From Pomacea canaliculata (lineage: Eukaryota > Mollusca > Gastropoda > Architaenioglossa > Ampullariidae), in the NCBI RefSeq assembly GCF_003073045.1, contig NC_037597.1:8777217-8841216 (forward strand): a stretch of 64,000 nt of DNA. The letters run 5' to 3'. Below, in pieces: positions 11,401 through 26,700 of this stretch. How positions within the stretch are numbered: position 1 is the stretch's first letter; the number at the start of each line of letters is the position of its first letter. Position numbers and translations under genes: made by a program. The notes beneath the pieces are model-generated. The model had not been told where the DNA came from. It searched no databases and saw only the letters and a program-made list of their open reading frames with translations.

Positions 11401-11402
11401 TA

Positions 11403-13730
11403 CTACTTTCACACTGTATTCAAAACTGAAAGTCCTACATCGCCAACGGTACCGACATCAGAAGACACACACACATTTGATGCCAGGGGTAACAAGCAAA
11501 ATGTCTGACAGGAGGATGGGGAGAAGAATTTGCGAAGACTTGGAACCTACGATCCGGCGCTGTAGGTGGTCGCCACCATCTAAGCTAAAATACTGCTTTG
11601 AAAATTTCATTTTAACACTTCCAGCCTTCACTGAGGTGTAAAAAAAAAATGCTCCTTTTGTTTGTCGCGTTGTGTGTGTGTTGTCGGCGACAGTGTGAGT
11701 GAAAGAAAGAAGAGTTCTGCATCCTGTTTGCAAACGTGTCAGAGGAAGTGGACTCTTGAAAGACAAGCATCATCGATCCGCAGACCGTCGATGATGCCTC
11801 CCTGTACCACGTGACCCGACAAAAAAACTGTTGACGACAAAGTGAAAGCTTCACGTAAAATGTACAGACCGCTTTTTTAACACTTTGTTTTCAAGTGAGT
11901 CTCCTCCATCAGCAGACCCAACGACGGAATGTAAAATGAGACCGGCGCAAAACAACGGGGAACCAAAAACGGACATTTGCACGCGCTTTTCTGCGGAGGA
12001 GGTAGAAAAGTAGCGATGGAGATGCCAGAATCAGACAAAAGGAAATGGAAGAAGCAAGAGCTTGAACAAATGGAATCTGATGATGCTAACAAAGACACAA
12101 CAAGCATGCCATCAGAACCAGAGGGGAGGTGTTTAGTGGTTAGAGAGGGAGGCTGGCATGCATGATGCATGCTGCACTAACTGTACATCTCGTTCTTTTT
12201 TCAAACATTGTTTCAAGCCAGCTGAGTGAAAAAATAAACAGCAAGGCTTTTGCGTCGGTTTTGCTGTAACCAGCAAGATTTATTGTCCAGAAATTAATAC
12301 AGGTATGGTCCTCCCTCTCCGCTCCCCTTCCACCACCTAAAATAAATAAATAAATAAATAAAAAAGCCAGACCTTTTCTAAAACCTGTTCAACAATTTCC
12401 AGACCCAGTTTAAAGGCTTCTTCTTCGTTCGGCAGCAAGGTTATGCAATTAGCTTCCCTTCCCGAGGAATAATGCAGGCACGCGCACACACACACTGGCC
12501 ATGCCGCAAAGGTTTGCCGTCCAGCATGTAGGATGATGGAGTGTGCTCTTCATGGCCTCCCTCTTGTCTGCAAGACCTACTTTCTTCTTACCAATGCCCT
12601 CACCCCAGACCACAGTGGGTCAGACTAACCTGTATGCAAACTATTTTCAAAAAACAATGTGCTTTGTTACTTAAAAGAACCCATTTCCCCAAATCTGATC
12701 GAACGACTACAATGACTTTTGTCAGCGGTTACCAAAGCTGAAAGTTTGATGACAAGCAAAATAAAGGCAGGGGATGGGAATGTCTAAATACAATCGTTAG
12801 TCTGCACAACCTGTAGCAGTCTACTCCTCCCTCCTCCCCTCACGAGACAGGAGACCATTTAAATGTGGGAGATCAAATGCCGCCATTTCAAAGTCAGAAA
12901 CCCACAGTCCATCCGTGCCGCATGGGCAACCCTGTCAACCTACGTCTGAAATGATTACAGACATCGCATGCACTTTCAGATCCAGAGAATCTCCTCCTCT
13001 CGAGTGAGACTAACGGCTCTCGTCCCGGTTCACGGACGACTGACGTTTGGCGCGTGCGTTTCACGCCCTCGTGACTTTGCGCGACAAACTACCGCTTTGC
13101 GGCGTCTCATCGTCAAGACCTGTCATCAATACCCGGCTGTGAGGTTCACACTCTTGCTAAGGAGGACGGACACCCGACACCAAGCGGTGTGAGACGATCC
13201 ACCCCGCCTCACAGACTCGAACTAGACACGCTCCAACACTTCCCCCGAGGATGCCGGTGACAGTAACTACACGTCGACTTCGTGAGGTTCGTCTGTCGAT
13301 AGCTTTGATCATGTTTGGAAGTTACCACCTACTCTTGAAATGACTTGAAAGCTATAGTTAACGAAGAAATGTGCAAGCCACGATGGATTAATAGGTCTTT
13401 GGTTGCTTGCGAGTCAGGAGGTGAGCGGGTCATTCCCCAGTCTACACAAATCGTGAAGTAGAAAATCTTTGTACTCTCCGTTTATCTAACAACTTCAATA
13501 AAGCCACCATCAGACTTTCACAGGCGAGAAAATAAGGCCTTTTGTTAGCTGAGTCTTTGCCATGTTATACTCCTAAAAAAATCTCTCTAAAGATGCTAAT
13601 TCTTTGTTCGCGGATTTCTAATTGGTAGGCTTGATCGGAATGGAGCAGTGTCAAATTTGATCACTTTCTTGAAAACCCAGTGTCTCAAATCCAAGAAAAT
13701 ACACAGTACACCTGTTTTATACCGTTACAG
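11403..13730. other. non-genic stretch
   Basis: No exon chain recognised. Contains one E-box (11818), a short AAAT microsatellite (about 12340-12362) and a small palindrome GCATGCATGATGCATGC (about 12157-12173). Short open frames match nothing I know. Confidence 0.5.
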
Positions 13731-13734
13731 TATG

Positions 13735-13905
13735 CCACGTTGCCGTGATGTGAAGATACAGGCACAACAGGGACAGCCCTGTAAACAGATGCCACTTGCA
13801 GAGAAAAAAAAATAGCGTGCCCGAGACGAGAGCTGAACCCAGGACAGCCAACCTTCACTGCATTGGTGACAGACGCCAACCCTTACTGCACAACAGACCC
13901 ATATA
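13735..13905 (-). mobile_element. tRNA-derived SINE remnant
   Basis: On the minus strand the sequence reads like a tRNA head: GTTGGCGTCTGTCACC, then a box-B-like CTGGGTTCAGCTCTC, followed by a non-tRNA body containing CATCTGTTTACAGGGCTG. The box B departs from GGTTCGANTCC and no cloverleaf closes well, so it is a SINE and not a tRNA gene. Boundaries are approximate. Confidence 0.45.
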
Positions 13906-16900
13906 ATGCTAGCTCGGGAGGTAATGCCAACAAAGGTCAAATTCGAAGCACTATCAATCACCATTAACCAATAGATTGCGATTGACTGCATAAACCATTT
14001 CCTTCTGATAATTTTTTTCAGCAGTTACTTTTCTCGTTTATGCATTTCCATCGATCTGGAGTGGGCCGTCCCCTGTACCTGTACAGAATGTGGTCAGGTG
14101 GTCAGACACATCATACTCGTACACACCTTGCCTAAACGTGACACATCTAAAACTCTTTAACGAGTTGTTGCTTTTTAATAATTTAATATCCGGAGGTCAG
14201 CATGTTGATTGTTGAGGGAGACAATGACAATTCTTTATTAAAAGACTAGTAACATACGCTTCACTCAATCATAAGAAAAACAATTTGCACCCAATTATCC
14301 CTTTAACAAATTTGCTTTGTTTACATGTCCCCCGCCCTAAATAGAAAAAAAATACTCAAGCACGATTAGGGCACCTCCCCTGCTACCTCACCAGAAAACA
14401 ACAAGTGTATACAGAAACCTGCTCATCTGCGACTTCCAGAAAGGACAACCCACTTCTTGCCCTTCTTGAGGATGGGATCTAGCAGAATGGATACAATAAC
14501 AACATAAAACAACAATAAATATTTCCTGTACTTGCAAGACATCGTTTATATCAGTGGCGTGATCTTTACATATCTTTACATCTTACATGTCTGCGGGCCA
14601 TGACACAGGCTCTCTCCACGAAAGCAGCCACGATACCAAAAAGGCACAGATGACATCCTCTTGCCGCAAACTCAGTGCACCAGAGCAACAAAAGAGAAAC
14701 AAATTGAGCCCCAGACGACACTTCACATCTGACCCCTAACGTGTTTTCACGCTGACGATGATCGCCTTTGGCGCTGATCGAAGTGCGACTTGTTAGCGGC
14801 GGTCCCTGGGAGCCCTGTTACCTCCGCATCCCCTGCTGCCCGGCATGCAACGCGGCGCTCTGTCACTTCACCAGGACTCGCAAATTGGAGGTGCAGCACA
14901 TTTACCTTCGTGTTGCCACAGCCATTGCCCCCGCGATGCCAGATTTGTTGGACCACAGGGGCCTGGAAATGTTTGTTGACGATTTAACTCTGAGTGGGCT
15001 TGGCTGTTCTGGAAGGAATGAGCTTAGCCTGACTCTTGAAATCTCTCGAGCTGGATGGGAGTGTGCTCACGCGCACGCATGAGAGTAAAAAAAAAAGAAA
15101 AAAAGAAAAAAAAACCTCTCAAGTCGTGGCCGTTACGTGGCATGTATCAAACAAATTTTGAAAAATCGTGCACGAATGTTCAAACAATTTACACCTACTT
15201 TTGTTTTGTCTAGACACTTATACCTTCGTTTATTTTTGACTGGTTTGTTTGTGCTGCTCTATAATTGTGGATAATATTTATCGTAATTTAGTGTTAATAT
15301 TATGCACAAACAATCCAATATTTATGGACTGTAAATACCCGTGAAAACAGCTCACTCATGTATAAATGTTGAGAGGTGTTACGCGACAGTTACGTTTAGA
15401 CGGTTAAAGATCATCGTGTCGAAAACTTTGTCCAACATGCGAGCTGCTTTTTATCAAAATTAATACATGTACACAAAATATTAATGGTCTTTCTGAGACA
15501 TCAAAGTAAACGATTTGTAATCGTCAAAATAAATTATCGGAAAGAAGATCGAAGGGAATTTGTCAAGAAAGGCTGAAATGTTTGCACAGAGGTCTTTAAT
15601 TAAACGTTTGGTCTGAACTGCAGGTAGCAGCCATTTACAATGGCAGAAAAAACGAGTTCACTATATACAAATCCATCTTCTTAAGATGCACGAAAATAAC
15701 TTATTTTTCCTTGTGTGTGTGGGTTGGGGGTAGAAGGCGCTAGACCCGAGATACAATTTGAAATCAAATGTATTGGTCATCACATCTGACCAACATAACT
15801 TGAACAGATGCGAACTAGTTTTTTTTAACCAAAAGGTGTCTGGGTACAACATGATTCGTTCACACAATCAAATTACCTTTTTCTTCTCATGCTTTGACTT
15901 TTTAAAGCGCTTCTTATCTATCTTAAATGTCAGATGATTTCAAGCGATTCTTCTGTTAACCTTTTTTTTTCCCCCCGGTAAGGAACATTATCTGAGAAGA
16001 GATAACTTTTGATCTTTTGTTCTCTGGTGACTTTTAGACATTCATTTTCCTCAAGTACAATCCACGTGCAAGGACGGGAGACAAAATGTCCCGGACTTAA
16101 TGAACAAAATTCAGTGGATCACATTTACTTGTCACTTGTCAATGACAAGTTCGTGGCTTTAGCCCTTCTGTCTTATTAGCTCATTCTCATTTTCAAGTCC
16201 TATTCTCATACCCAAAGGGATTGAGTTTTGTCATGTCGGGGTTGGAGCATTCAACATTCACACGAAGACACAGCAATTATCCGAATTTTATGTCTAGGCA
16301 AACATTTATCACGACTGAAAACAGCTCGATCGTCTTTGAAGGAGGAATTAAATCGACGCTGTGCCGAGCTCATGTCTCCTGGTCAACAGAATTCAGTGAT
16401 GGCCAACGATTCGACTTTCTTAATCGGACTAATTTGGACAAACATCAGACCAGGTTTGACAACATTTTCATATAACAGTCATGTAAAGAAGATGGCATTT
16501 GCCTGGTTAGGAAGAACCATTGATCTGCACTGTGTCGTCCAAACACTGCGGACGGAGGAAGTAAGCATGTTGTGAAACAGGAACGGTACATTTTTAATTC
16601 TGGTCTTCACTTCCAAGCTGTTTTTCGATGGTTATGTGATCGTTAGTTAGCATCCACATATAGCAACAATGCTGTTGGGTGTTTAGTAACAAAAGTGCTA
16701 ATTTGAGGTATCAATTGTAGCGAGTACCATTGTATCACCTCAAAAAAGTGGAACTTGCAACCAGGACTGTCGGTGATGTTCCAGGTTATAGGGAAACAAC
16801 CAGAGGCAAATGTTCCTTACAACAATGCTACTTCCCTTACTGGATGTCTATTTTTGAACCAAACAACTGACGTTCAACATAACTTTCACTGGACTTTTAA

Positions 16901-17030
16901 ATTAATGGAGCACAATATGATAATCTTCCAGCGTCGGCTCAATGCATGTGATTGGGTAGCTATAAATAAGCAGTAAAAAACACATTCCATATCTTAGACA
17001 AAGCATGTAATGTAAAAATTCAAGAAAAGT
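13906..17030. other. non-genic stretch before the PARP1 3' end
   Basis: No supported coding exon. Frames at about 14768-15082 and 16221-16575 are short and unrecognised. One E-box lies at 16063. The last part (from about 17031) is probably the PARP1 3' untranslated region. Confidence 0.45.
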
Positions 17031-17036
17031 TTTATT
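17031..17036 (-). terminator. candidate PARP1 polyadenylation signal
   Basis: TTTATT on the plus strand gives AATAAA on the minus strand, about 690 bp downstream of the PARP1 stop codon, in an AT-rich tract. Other weaker candidates are possible. Confidence 0.4.
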
Positions 17037-17721
17037 TCTGACTAAAAATTATTGTAATTGCTTCCGATCTCTGCAAACACATATACAGTCAAAAGAATTA
17101 GTTGTGATGATGGGTGCAACCCTGAAATTCTTGCTCTCTCTTGATGCCCAGCCGCTTCCCAAAGAAATATGATGGAATCATTCATGCGTACATAAAAAAA
17201 AATCTCTAAATGTGATAGCATTTCTTTTATACATCTAATAGACGACATTTGTTCTTCAAAATATTTTTTTAATTAAAACTGACAATGAAGGGACAGCCAC
17301 AAATGCAAATGTTTTAGTTATAAAAATGGATATCAAAAACTGATATAAATTTCTTTTACACAATGCAAATGAGTGACGTCTTCACACAGTTCGTTTTTTC
17401 ACACTTACTGCAGAAAGGTGAAGCTTTTTCTAACATAAAATGATTAAGATGACACATAAACTGGGTCAAGCTTTGTGATCTTCACCCCACCGAAAACTCC
17501 CAAGACTTACTATAAAATAACCCAATAGAACATTTAAAAATTTCAAATGTACTGAACTAATTACTATTTAATAATCTGCAAAGAACAAACAGCTACAACA
17601 TAAATCACAAAACCAATGCACAACTGTCACTGACATGTTGAGTGAAGTGAGAAAACACTAAAATTGTGTATGAGGGAGGGAAGAAAATGGATTCACAAAT
17701 GTCCGTAGGGTAATCTGTTCA

Positions 17722-20700
17722 TTACCACTTGTAGTTGAACTTGGTTTTAAGCATGTATTTGATGTTGACCTGTGCCACATCGTATACAATGTATCTGGAC
17801 GTTCATAAGGAAAAAAAATACAACAATCATGCAAACTCCTTCACTTCACTAAAAAGAAGTAAAAGTAATTAATCACTAGCTACTTACATAGACTTCACTC
17901 TCTCTTTGCCATCCTCATATGCTGCTCACACACATCACCAGTACACATACAAGACCACACATGCCCATATATTTACTGTATATATATATATACACACGCA
18001 CACTGACACAAAAACACAAAGGATACTCATTGTACAACAAGCTGGAATGGGCAATATCACCCTTAATGCCTGGTCCCAGTGGAATTATCACTCCATCATC
18101 TGTAGTGTATGACAAGGCTGGATCAGGCTTTGTCATCCCTACACCTGTAGATGTCAAGCAAACCAACCAACATGCTGTAAAACCTAGTTTTAACATGCCA
18201 CCATGCTAATGTGATTCAGGACAAAGAGAAGCAACTATTGCATCCTCAAGATGATAAGAAAAAGCTGATCTACCTTCTATTTTTCTATGTTTTGCTATTT
18301 TGATATTACAAGGCACAAATTCATGCCAAAAATTGAGAAATGATATGACAGCATTCATGATCCAAAATACTTCCCCAAATTATATTTCCTTAAGAATAGA
18401 GTACAACAACTGAATTTCATTTTTTTTAATTCTTGTAAAAAAAAAAACTACACAGCATTGCTGGTCTTGCTGTTGACCTAGAGAATTGCGATGACACAAG
18501 ATACCAAACTAAAAGGGAGAAAAAAAGTACTAACCTTTTGTACTATGTTTGCCTTTGGGTAATTTTGTAACAAAGTTTGCTGTAGTTAGTTCATGCCTGC
18601 AATAATTTTCATTAAAAACAAGATTTTAAATTTCCATTTCATTTGTCTTATCTTAACTAATCTTAAAAAGCATCAATTAAATTGATATGTGAAGAGACAT
18701 CACACTTTATTTGTTTAAAATGGGTTAAAAAACATTAAAAAATTTAGAAGCATACCAAGCGAAAGTTATTAAGTCACAAAAGCGTTCACATTACTACATT
18801 CATTTTTCATGTTTAAGCAACTTAATTTTTATGTTTGAAAGATGTATGTATCTGATTTAAAACTATCTAAAATACAAAAAGTCAAACTGACATGTTGCCA
18901 AGAGCCACTTCACACAGCAAAAGAAGTCCAATTGGATTTGTTTTAGATGTACCACAGTAGTTTGCTGACTTTGACACCATGTCTGCAAAGTAAATTCCTT
19001 TCCCGAACATGTAACCAGTCTGAAAAAAGATAAATGCATTGGCAGATTCTTGTTAAATTCTTTTTTTGCTTCCAGCACTCAGATAATACGCAAACAGATG
19101 CATACACTGCCCCCACCCCTCTCCCAAATCCCCATAAAATTCATCTTCCATGAAACAGCAAAAAAAATAACTTGGTACAAAATGGGTTCTAAACAATATA
19201 GATCAAAATAAATGTTTCAGATAAAAAAAAATCTATGCCCTACTTTCCATACTTACAGGTAAAACACATAAACATAGCTCACAGATAATTATTTGTATGA
19301 AAGTCCTTTACTATCATGTTACACATTAAAACTCAGTGCATTCATACCACAGGTGCTTCTGGTGGAGCAATACGAAGTCCTTGGGAGAGGATGCCAGCAA
19401 AATTTGTGGTGCGAGAACCATGCCAAAGCAGCTGGCGATTATGCAGAGATTCAAAAGGCTGGAACTGTTCCCTTTCACCTTCTCGTGCTACCTGGAAGAT
19501 CTGTCAGTCAGAAAGTTGCATTAAGTCTTGAATAATCTCAACAAATTCACAAAGCCTCATATTTCGGGAAAAGAACTATTTTATAGCAAGAAACGTTTTG
19601 TTAAATGACAATAAACAGTCAGAGACTGATATCTTCTCTTAAGCTACTTATTTTTAGCAAAATCACCTATGTGAACAGTGTGATGATAGTCACATTATTT
19701 GCTACTAGCGGCCATTTGGGGACAAAGCTGATCACTTTGAGAGACACAAAGAGAGACACAATGTATTAAAAGTTGCATTTCAAAGTAATTTGAAACATTG
19801 GCAATCACTGAGTCTGTAAAGCTGTTACTGAGGTTAGGATGTTGCTGATATATGTGATATTCACTTACATCCAGAACTTCCAAGCTGTATTGTGTATGTG
19901 TAGCAGCATGTGTGTTCTTTACATATGTAACCAGTCGATTGAACAACTCGCTTTCCTTGTCTAAAGGCTGAAAAGAAAAATAATAATAAAGCAGATGTGA
20001 ACTAGTACATCATAAAACACCCATAACTTACATATTTAACACCACACACACACATATTCACTCACTCATTTACTCATATTCTATATGAGCACATAATTCA
20101 TATGCAACAGATGACCAACAACAAAAATAAAATGAAAATTTTAAATGCCTTATGCAAGAAATCTAGTCAAATAAATGTTTCCCAAATTTAGTTATGTAGC
20201 AAACATAGACTTCACAGTTAAAGAAATAAGTGAGAGATATCAAATATTCATGCCCTCCAAAGTTCTTACCTCCATAGCACACTTGAGTTTCTTGTAGTGA
20301 GCATCAATGGGATCTTCTCCTCCATCCGCACCCTTGAGCAAGTTGTATGCCACTTCAATCTCCAACAGATTGTCCAGCATCTCAGTCTTGGTTTTTATGG
20401 CCTCTGCTGTATCCAGCAGTTTAATTTTGCCCATACCAAAGTCATGAGGAATAAGTGTGTAGAAACGATTGGTGGCGTCCACAAACTGAGTCTGTGATCC
20501 CTTGTTCTCCACAAGCTAGATTGAAACGTTTGTAAGGTTTATCACTCTCCTTTTTATTATTATTATAAAGTCAAAGTGCAATATAACAAAAAGACAAGTC
20601 TCTCTGTGCTAAACCCAGAGAACCCTAGGATTTAACAGTGTAATAGTGACCAAGACTGCATCAATGGTCAGTGAACAATGGCTGTGTTGACTTTGACAGC

Positions 20701-23700
20701 TAAAAGAAGCATTTTAACCCCAGTACACCAGTTAAAACTTAAGTCTGTAATAGTATACCCCAAGGGCCTTTCATCTTCTCTCTTTAATGGGTACAGCGAT
20801 ATGGAAAGATGGCATGACCACTCTTGAAATCAGTCATCAATTTCAACATCTGCAGGAAAAACATTTTTACCTGCTGTAGCTCTGTGAGAATTTTGTAGGC
20901 AGACTCAATTTGTCTTTTTGAGAGTTTGCCTAGTGGCATCTTTTTCATGTCAATCTGAAAAAAAAACCCAAATATTTCTTGATACGATTTTTAAACATTC
21001 AGTATTCATGTCAGTCTGCAGTGACCAAGATCTGCCTGATGCTTTGATGAGTCAACAGGAAAATAAAAATGACAATTTGTACTATAAGAATATAATAATA
21101 TCAAGCGACAAAAAAGAAAGGAAACAAAAATATCTGAACCTATAAAATTTGTAGAATAAAAAATATAATGAAGTATATATGTGGTCTTAAATTTTCAAGT
21201 AATTCAACTCAAAATGAAATAAAAAAATAAATGTAAAGGTTTTTTAAAATTCTATTAAAACTAAAATGGCTAAAAAATTGAAGCTTACAATATTAGCATA
21301 ATGTTACTCTTTAAAAATGTTTCATATTTTAATGTACTTTCGACAGATTGGTAGTCCAAGAAAATATATGATCTGTAATAAAGGTGACTGATAATTTGAA
21401 TGTTAAATACATCAGTTCACTCAGCCAAGACACAGAGTGCATGTTTCCATGGTGCTACTCTTTGCATACCCTTACCCTTCCTGCTAGCACTGAATCTAAA
21501 ACACGATTAACTTCACCTCAAACTCCATCATGGCTTTCTTCATTCTGTCAACATCAAAAATCATACAAATAAGATCTTGAACCGATGGTGGCAGGACAGA
21601 CTTTGAGCCTTCCATGGACAGTTTTTGAATGCTCTCTTCCTCCTGTAGATAATAAACAAAAATAAAGTTGCTCCCACTTCCAAGAAATAACCCCCTGTAT
21701 TTTCATTAAAGGTCATTTCATGTCAATATCATTCAATAAAAGACTAACAATTACTTTGATGTACTGTAAACTGTGTCAAACCTCTCAACTCTCTGGTGTT
21801 TATATTATTTCCATCACAAAATGAGCACTCGTTTCTATTCCTTTTTCAACCTTTCATGTGTACAGACCTTGGTCTACTCAAAACATATACAAGTATCAAA
21901 AGAGAAATAAATATTTATGTACTTTCCACAGTAAATGTTAATAATGACTTTCACCTGCAAATGGAATGACTTTAAAATTAAACAATGAGATAATCAAATA
22001 TCAATTGTGCAAAAAAGAAAATCTATAAATATGATATATAATTCTTCTAGGGGAAAAAATCTCAAGACATTACCTGACATCTTACACAGTGCAGATAAAT
22101 ATGAATGCTTACTTGTCCATAATCAATTTCCAAGGGGAAAAACTTATTGGGCTGCTTCTGGAAGTTGTCACGGTCTTCCCAATGGTTGCCTGTTTTTTCT
22201 AGATAGAGTTCTTTAAACTTTTCAATGGCCATGGCCTGAGAACCACATCGCTCCACTTTATTGCCTCCAATGGTTGTTCCAACTCGTCCCCAGGAGCGGA
22301 AGAGCCACCAGCTGCGAACCCATATCAAATAATAGATGAAAGGCACATTACTAGAAATGGTTTGTATAATTTTTTTTTTTAATTTCTCAAAGACAAAGCA
22401 CTTTGGTACATAACCGAAAAAAAATTTCATCTCACCTGGATGCCTTATCACTTTCTAATGCCTGTAATTTATAAAATGAGTTTGTTCCACGAGTGATGTC
22501 TACAAGCCCCAGCACAGCTGTATATAAATCTCCTTTGTTTTGTATGACATGGGCTATATCTGCTAGACCTGTTATATAACATATAAACAAATATGTATAT
22601 ATCTTCAAGCCTAACTTACTACAGATCATCGATGCTTTCAAAAGTTTGCAAATGGAAGGTTTTAAAGAAGTGGTTTGGGGGGCAACACATTAAATATGTA
22701 AATGACTCAAACTGAACAAAATATTTGGGGCATATATGTCAAAAAGGGCCATATACTGACTTGTAATACACTGAGTATAAACATGCTAAGCAACAGAATA
22801 AATTTCTTAGCAGTTCTGCTCATGCTAATAGGGTTGTAAAAAACAAATTCCAGAAATGAAGAAAATCAGACAGAGCAAAAATCTGACTAAGTCAGTCAAC
22901 AAAGGAATAAGTAATAAAGTATCAGAATTTAAAACAAGGAATAATTTTTACAAAAGATATATATTTTAATTGCAATCTTAAAAACCTAAATTAACATTAA
23001 CTATAATGTTGCAAGAGGAAAAGATTTCCAGGGAGTGGATGTAAGGGTAAAACTGTATTAACTTTTTTTTTCCATTCTGACAATAGCCAACATATAAATC
23101 TCATTACCTGTGGGGAAACAAAACAGTCAAACAGGAGCATATAGAATGAATTATAAGCATATCAACAGATGTTAGAAACATGTCAAATGACACTAATAGA
23201 AAGTTTAAAACCAAGATTTTTAGTACAGACCTTAATAGACTGATGCTGATCACAAGTGAGCTCTTCATGCATAGTAATAAAGCTTGAGATTAATTACCAA
23301 TTCTTTTTTATTCTGCAAAATCCATTATGCCATATATGCATGGTTTGTACGTTAGGTAATACTTTTTAATAATAACTGTAAACATTCCTGGAAATGGTTG
23401 GGTGCACCTAATGTATTACCTGAGTCAGGATCGATTGCTGCTCCACCTTTCACTGTCATCTTCATTGTGGCAGGAACACTCTTAGTGTATTTCTCCTCTG
23501 TGGTTTTCCAGTTTAAAAGAAACATTTTTAAACTTTTACCCAAATAAAAAATATACTGTTTTCTGAAATTTTCTTAAAAGGAAGTAATTTAACACAAAGT
23601 TATCAATAAAATTTAAGCAAATCTTTATTCTACTTCTGCCTTGAAATTATTGTCTTAACTATCATACTTCCATTTCCAATGGTAGAAGGCCAATTTGCAA

Positions 23701-26700
23701 TCTACATTTCATAGATGACATTGATTTGATGGCAGGTACTAACAAAGAACTGCAAGACCTTACCATGAGACTGACAGGCATTTCAAACACGTATGGAATA
23801 GAGACCAGCACTGACAAGAGAAAAGTCATTATCATTAGCAACGGTAATGTAGATATCTACACGAACAGAGTAAATCTCAAAGAGATGAATACTTGGACAG
23901 ATAATAGTACTTGGGAGCCACCCTCTCCAAAGACAGCAGCTCCACAAAATGATCGCAACAGCAGCAGTGGCAATGGCTAGGCTGGATCTGGTGCAGCCAT
24001 AACATCAGGTTTACTATGTACAAGTCCCTCTTAGCTTTGATCTTGCTTTCTGGATGTGAAATGTGAACTTTACTTGCTGATACAGCGATGAGAATCCAGT
24101 AACTCAAGAACAAGTGCCTGATGAGAATGCTTTGGATGTCGTACAGAGAACATAAAACCATTAACTTGCACAAGATGTGGTTGCTATACTCATTGGGCAC
24201 CAGGAACTCCTACTTGAAATAATCAAGCTGGTCTGGTTTGGCATGACACTTTGCCTAAGACTGTACTTCAAGTTACTTTGAAGGGTGGTCAATGCTGCAG
24301 TGCCCCCAAAAAGTACTGGCTCACAAACACAAAGGAGTGGATTGATCATCCTTTACAGGGTCTGCTCACTGTCAGCCAAGACAGGTGGGAGCGTCAACTG
24401 GCACATCTTTCCATGTGTTCTAACCAACAAGTTCCAATCAAGGCTGACTGACTGACAAGGTGTCAGAACAAAGACTATAAAATTTCAATGAAAAGCCATG
24501 ACCACCACATTTTGTACAAAAATCGTAGTCAGCTATTTTAAAGGTATCACAGAGAATAATGTTTGCCTTCTTGTTTCTTTGTTATTACAACAATTTACCA
24601 GTTAAGGACAAGAATGACTTGAATTGCATTGCATATTTCTGATCAAAAGTTACTGGAACAGCCCAGAGTGACCTTCAGACTGCAAACATTTTCAAAAGTG
24701 TCTGCAGTTCTGTGTGATGAAAGAATTCCATCAGCTTTTTGTTGGGCTGCCGATTCCGTATGGCTGCATGCAAAACCAACAAATTGTAACTTATGACAAC
24801 CTGGTCTGTGGTCTGTGGTCATATGCATGTCTGAACTGTGATAGTATGGGAGTCTGTCTGATGTGGCAGGTATGAATGTGTTTTGGGTATTGCTGACTGT
24901 TCATTTGTGTTGATCTGCACTAACTGGTACTCACCCTCTTTCTTGGACATACTACTCTTAGGAGCACTCTTCATAGGTCTTTTTCCAATGCGTTTTTCAG
25001 GCTGAAAAATAAAATACCATTAGAATGGATGCAATAATAAAGAAGCACCTAACAGTTACTGTTAATAATCTGTTTGACATATCCATGCATTTTTAAACCC
25101 TGTTTATGTTACTTACATCACTTCCCCACGGAGCTATGTTCAAAGAGCGAATGTGATCAATGACATTTCCTCCCCCTTGGACCTTTTCCAAGAATTCATC
25201 AGTCACAACTTGAACATCTGCCTTCTTTACTTCCTGCATGGCCTTTCCAAGTTTGTCAACCTCACCTGACAAATATGATTACACCAATAAAACCATCTCA
25301 CACAGGAATCCATGAGAAAAAAATTCCAGTCTTCAATGTGTTTTAATCTAAGAAAAAGCTTAGCTATATCATCTGAATAGCTAACATTTTCTGCATTTGG
25401 CAAAGTTATAGAACAAAGTATTTTCTAATGATGCTGCCTAAAAATGTAGTCTGTTTTATAATTTTTCACATTGAAATGATTCAAGCTGGGGTTTTTGCAA
25501 AGAGGGTCGAGCAGCAGATGGCGGAAGTGGGCATAGCATAAGACATTGCTTGGTTGACTCAAAAACACTTCTCAAATGTGCCTGATAAAAAAAAAACTGG
25601 GAATGAAAACATCCGCGCGATGCAGCAATAAGGTCAGGGTTGGATCTCTAAGTTCTTCTACTCTAAATGTCCTTCCAAGCTGGGGTTGTGTATGGTACCC
25701 TGCTTTGGAATTTATCACAGCAAGCGTGCCTACTGGAAATAAAATACTTCAAAGCATGGTACAATGCACAGGCCCGGCAAGGGCATTCAGAGCAGCAGAA
25801 TGTGGATTACAATCTTTTCTGTATGAATGTTGAGTTTGTTTTTGAAATGACAGTGCTTGTGACTTGTGTGAATGAACTTCATGAACTGTTGAGATAAACC
25901 TACCACAGGTTTCTCATGGCAGGTAACACATGTTAGTGAAGACGGGAACATTTTTGTGAGAAATGAGTTGAGGTTTTTAACTAACAGTAAACCCTGAGAT
26001 TTATCAAGGTTGTGTTTTTCACTTTCTGAATAAAATCCACAAAAGTTACTGAGTTTTGAAGTCAAGAAGTACTTTGAGTACTTGACTGTGTGTGACATTG
26101 TTTGAGCATTTAGTTTTTCTATTAAAAAAAAAAAAAGAAAAATCTAAAGAATCTTAATTTTGGGTTTTTATTGGCCTCACATTAGAAAAATCACTTCTGT
26201 CTATGAATTGTATGGGCTTTATATGCTTTGTATGCATCTACAGACCTCCAGATTTTTTTTAAAATAATGACCAAAAAAAAATTCTCAAAATTCCCTAGCA
26301 CAGGCATGCGCAAGTTCCTCATTAGCGTCTTGCAGTCAAAGGGTTAAGCCAGTAAAATCTCTTAGTATTCCAAGTGCCTATTTTTCACAAATGCATTACT
26401 TTCTTCAAAAAAGCCACATTACTTTTTTTTTCAAAGGAAGGAACATTACAGTACATGCATTACCTTTGGTGCTAATTGCTGCAGCCACTTTACCATCAGC
26501 TTTGGTAACCACCATGCCCCCAAGTCCCTGGATATCCTTTGTAAGCTGTGTCTTGCTTTTTGAGGTCTTGCCTATAATAATGAACTTCAGGTCTTCAAGC
26601 GGTCGCCCTGTACTCACCCTGTCCACATTCAATCAGTGCTTTACTTTGATTACCTCTGCTTCCAACAGACTTTACCTATCTTTATTTTGTTCCAGTTCTA

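Noticed and set aside
13735-13905. Possible tRNA gene
   Set aside because: Box B departs from consensus, there is no good acceptor stem, and a SINE-like body follows.
14768-15082. 104-residue plus-strand frame
   Set aside because: No domain recognised; high G+C locally is enough to keep it open.
16221-16575. Two overlapping plus-strand frames of 84 and 115 residues
   Set aside because: No conserved motif and no splice partners; likely chance.
19348-19491. Shorter PARP1 exon using the acceptor just before GTAGCACG
   Set aside because: It would delete IFQ, which matches IFK of human PARP1; the acceptor nine bases upstream keeps it.
26611-26632. Extension of PARP1 exon 12 to an ATG at 26632 as an internal start
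   Set aside because: The exon begins after GGACAG at 26618; the phase-2 join from exon 11 gives an uninterrupted PARP1, so no internal start is needed.
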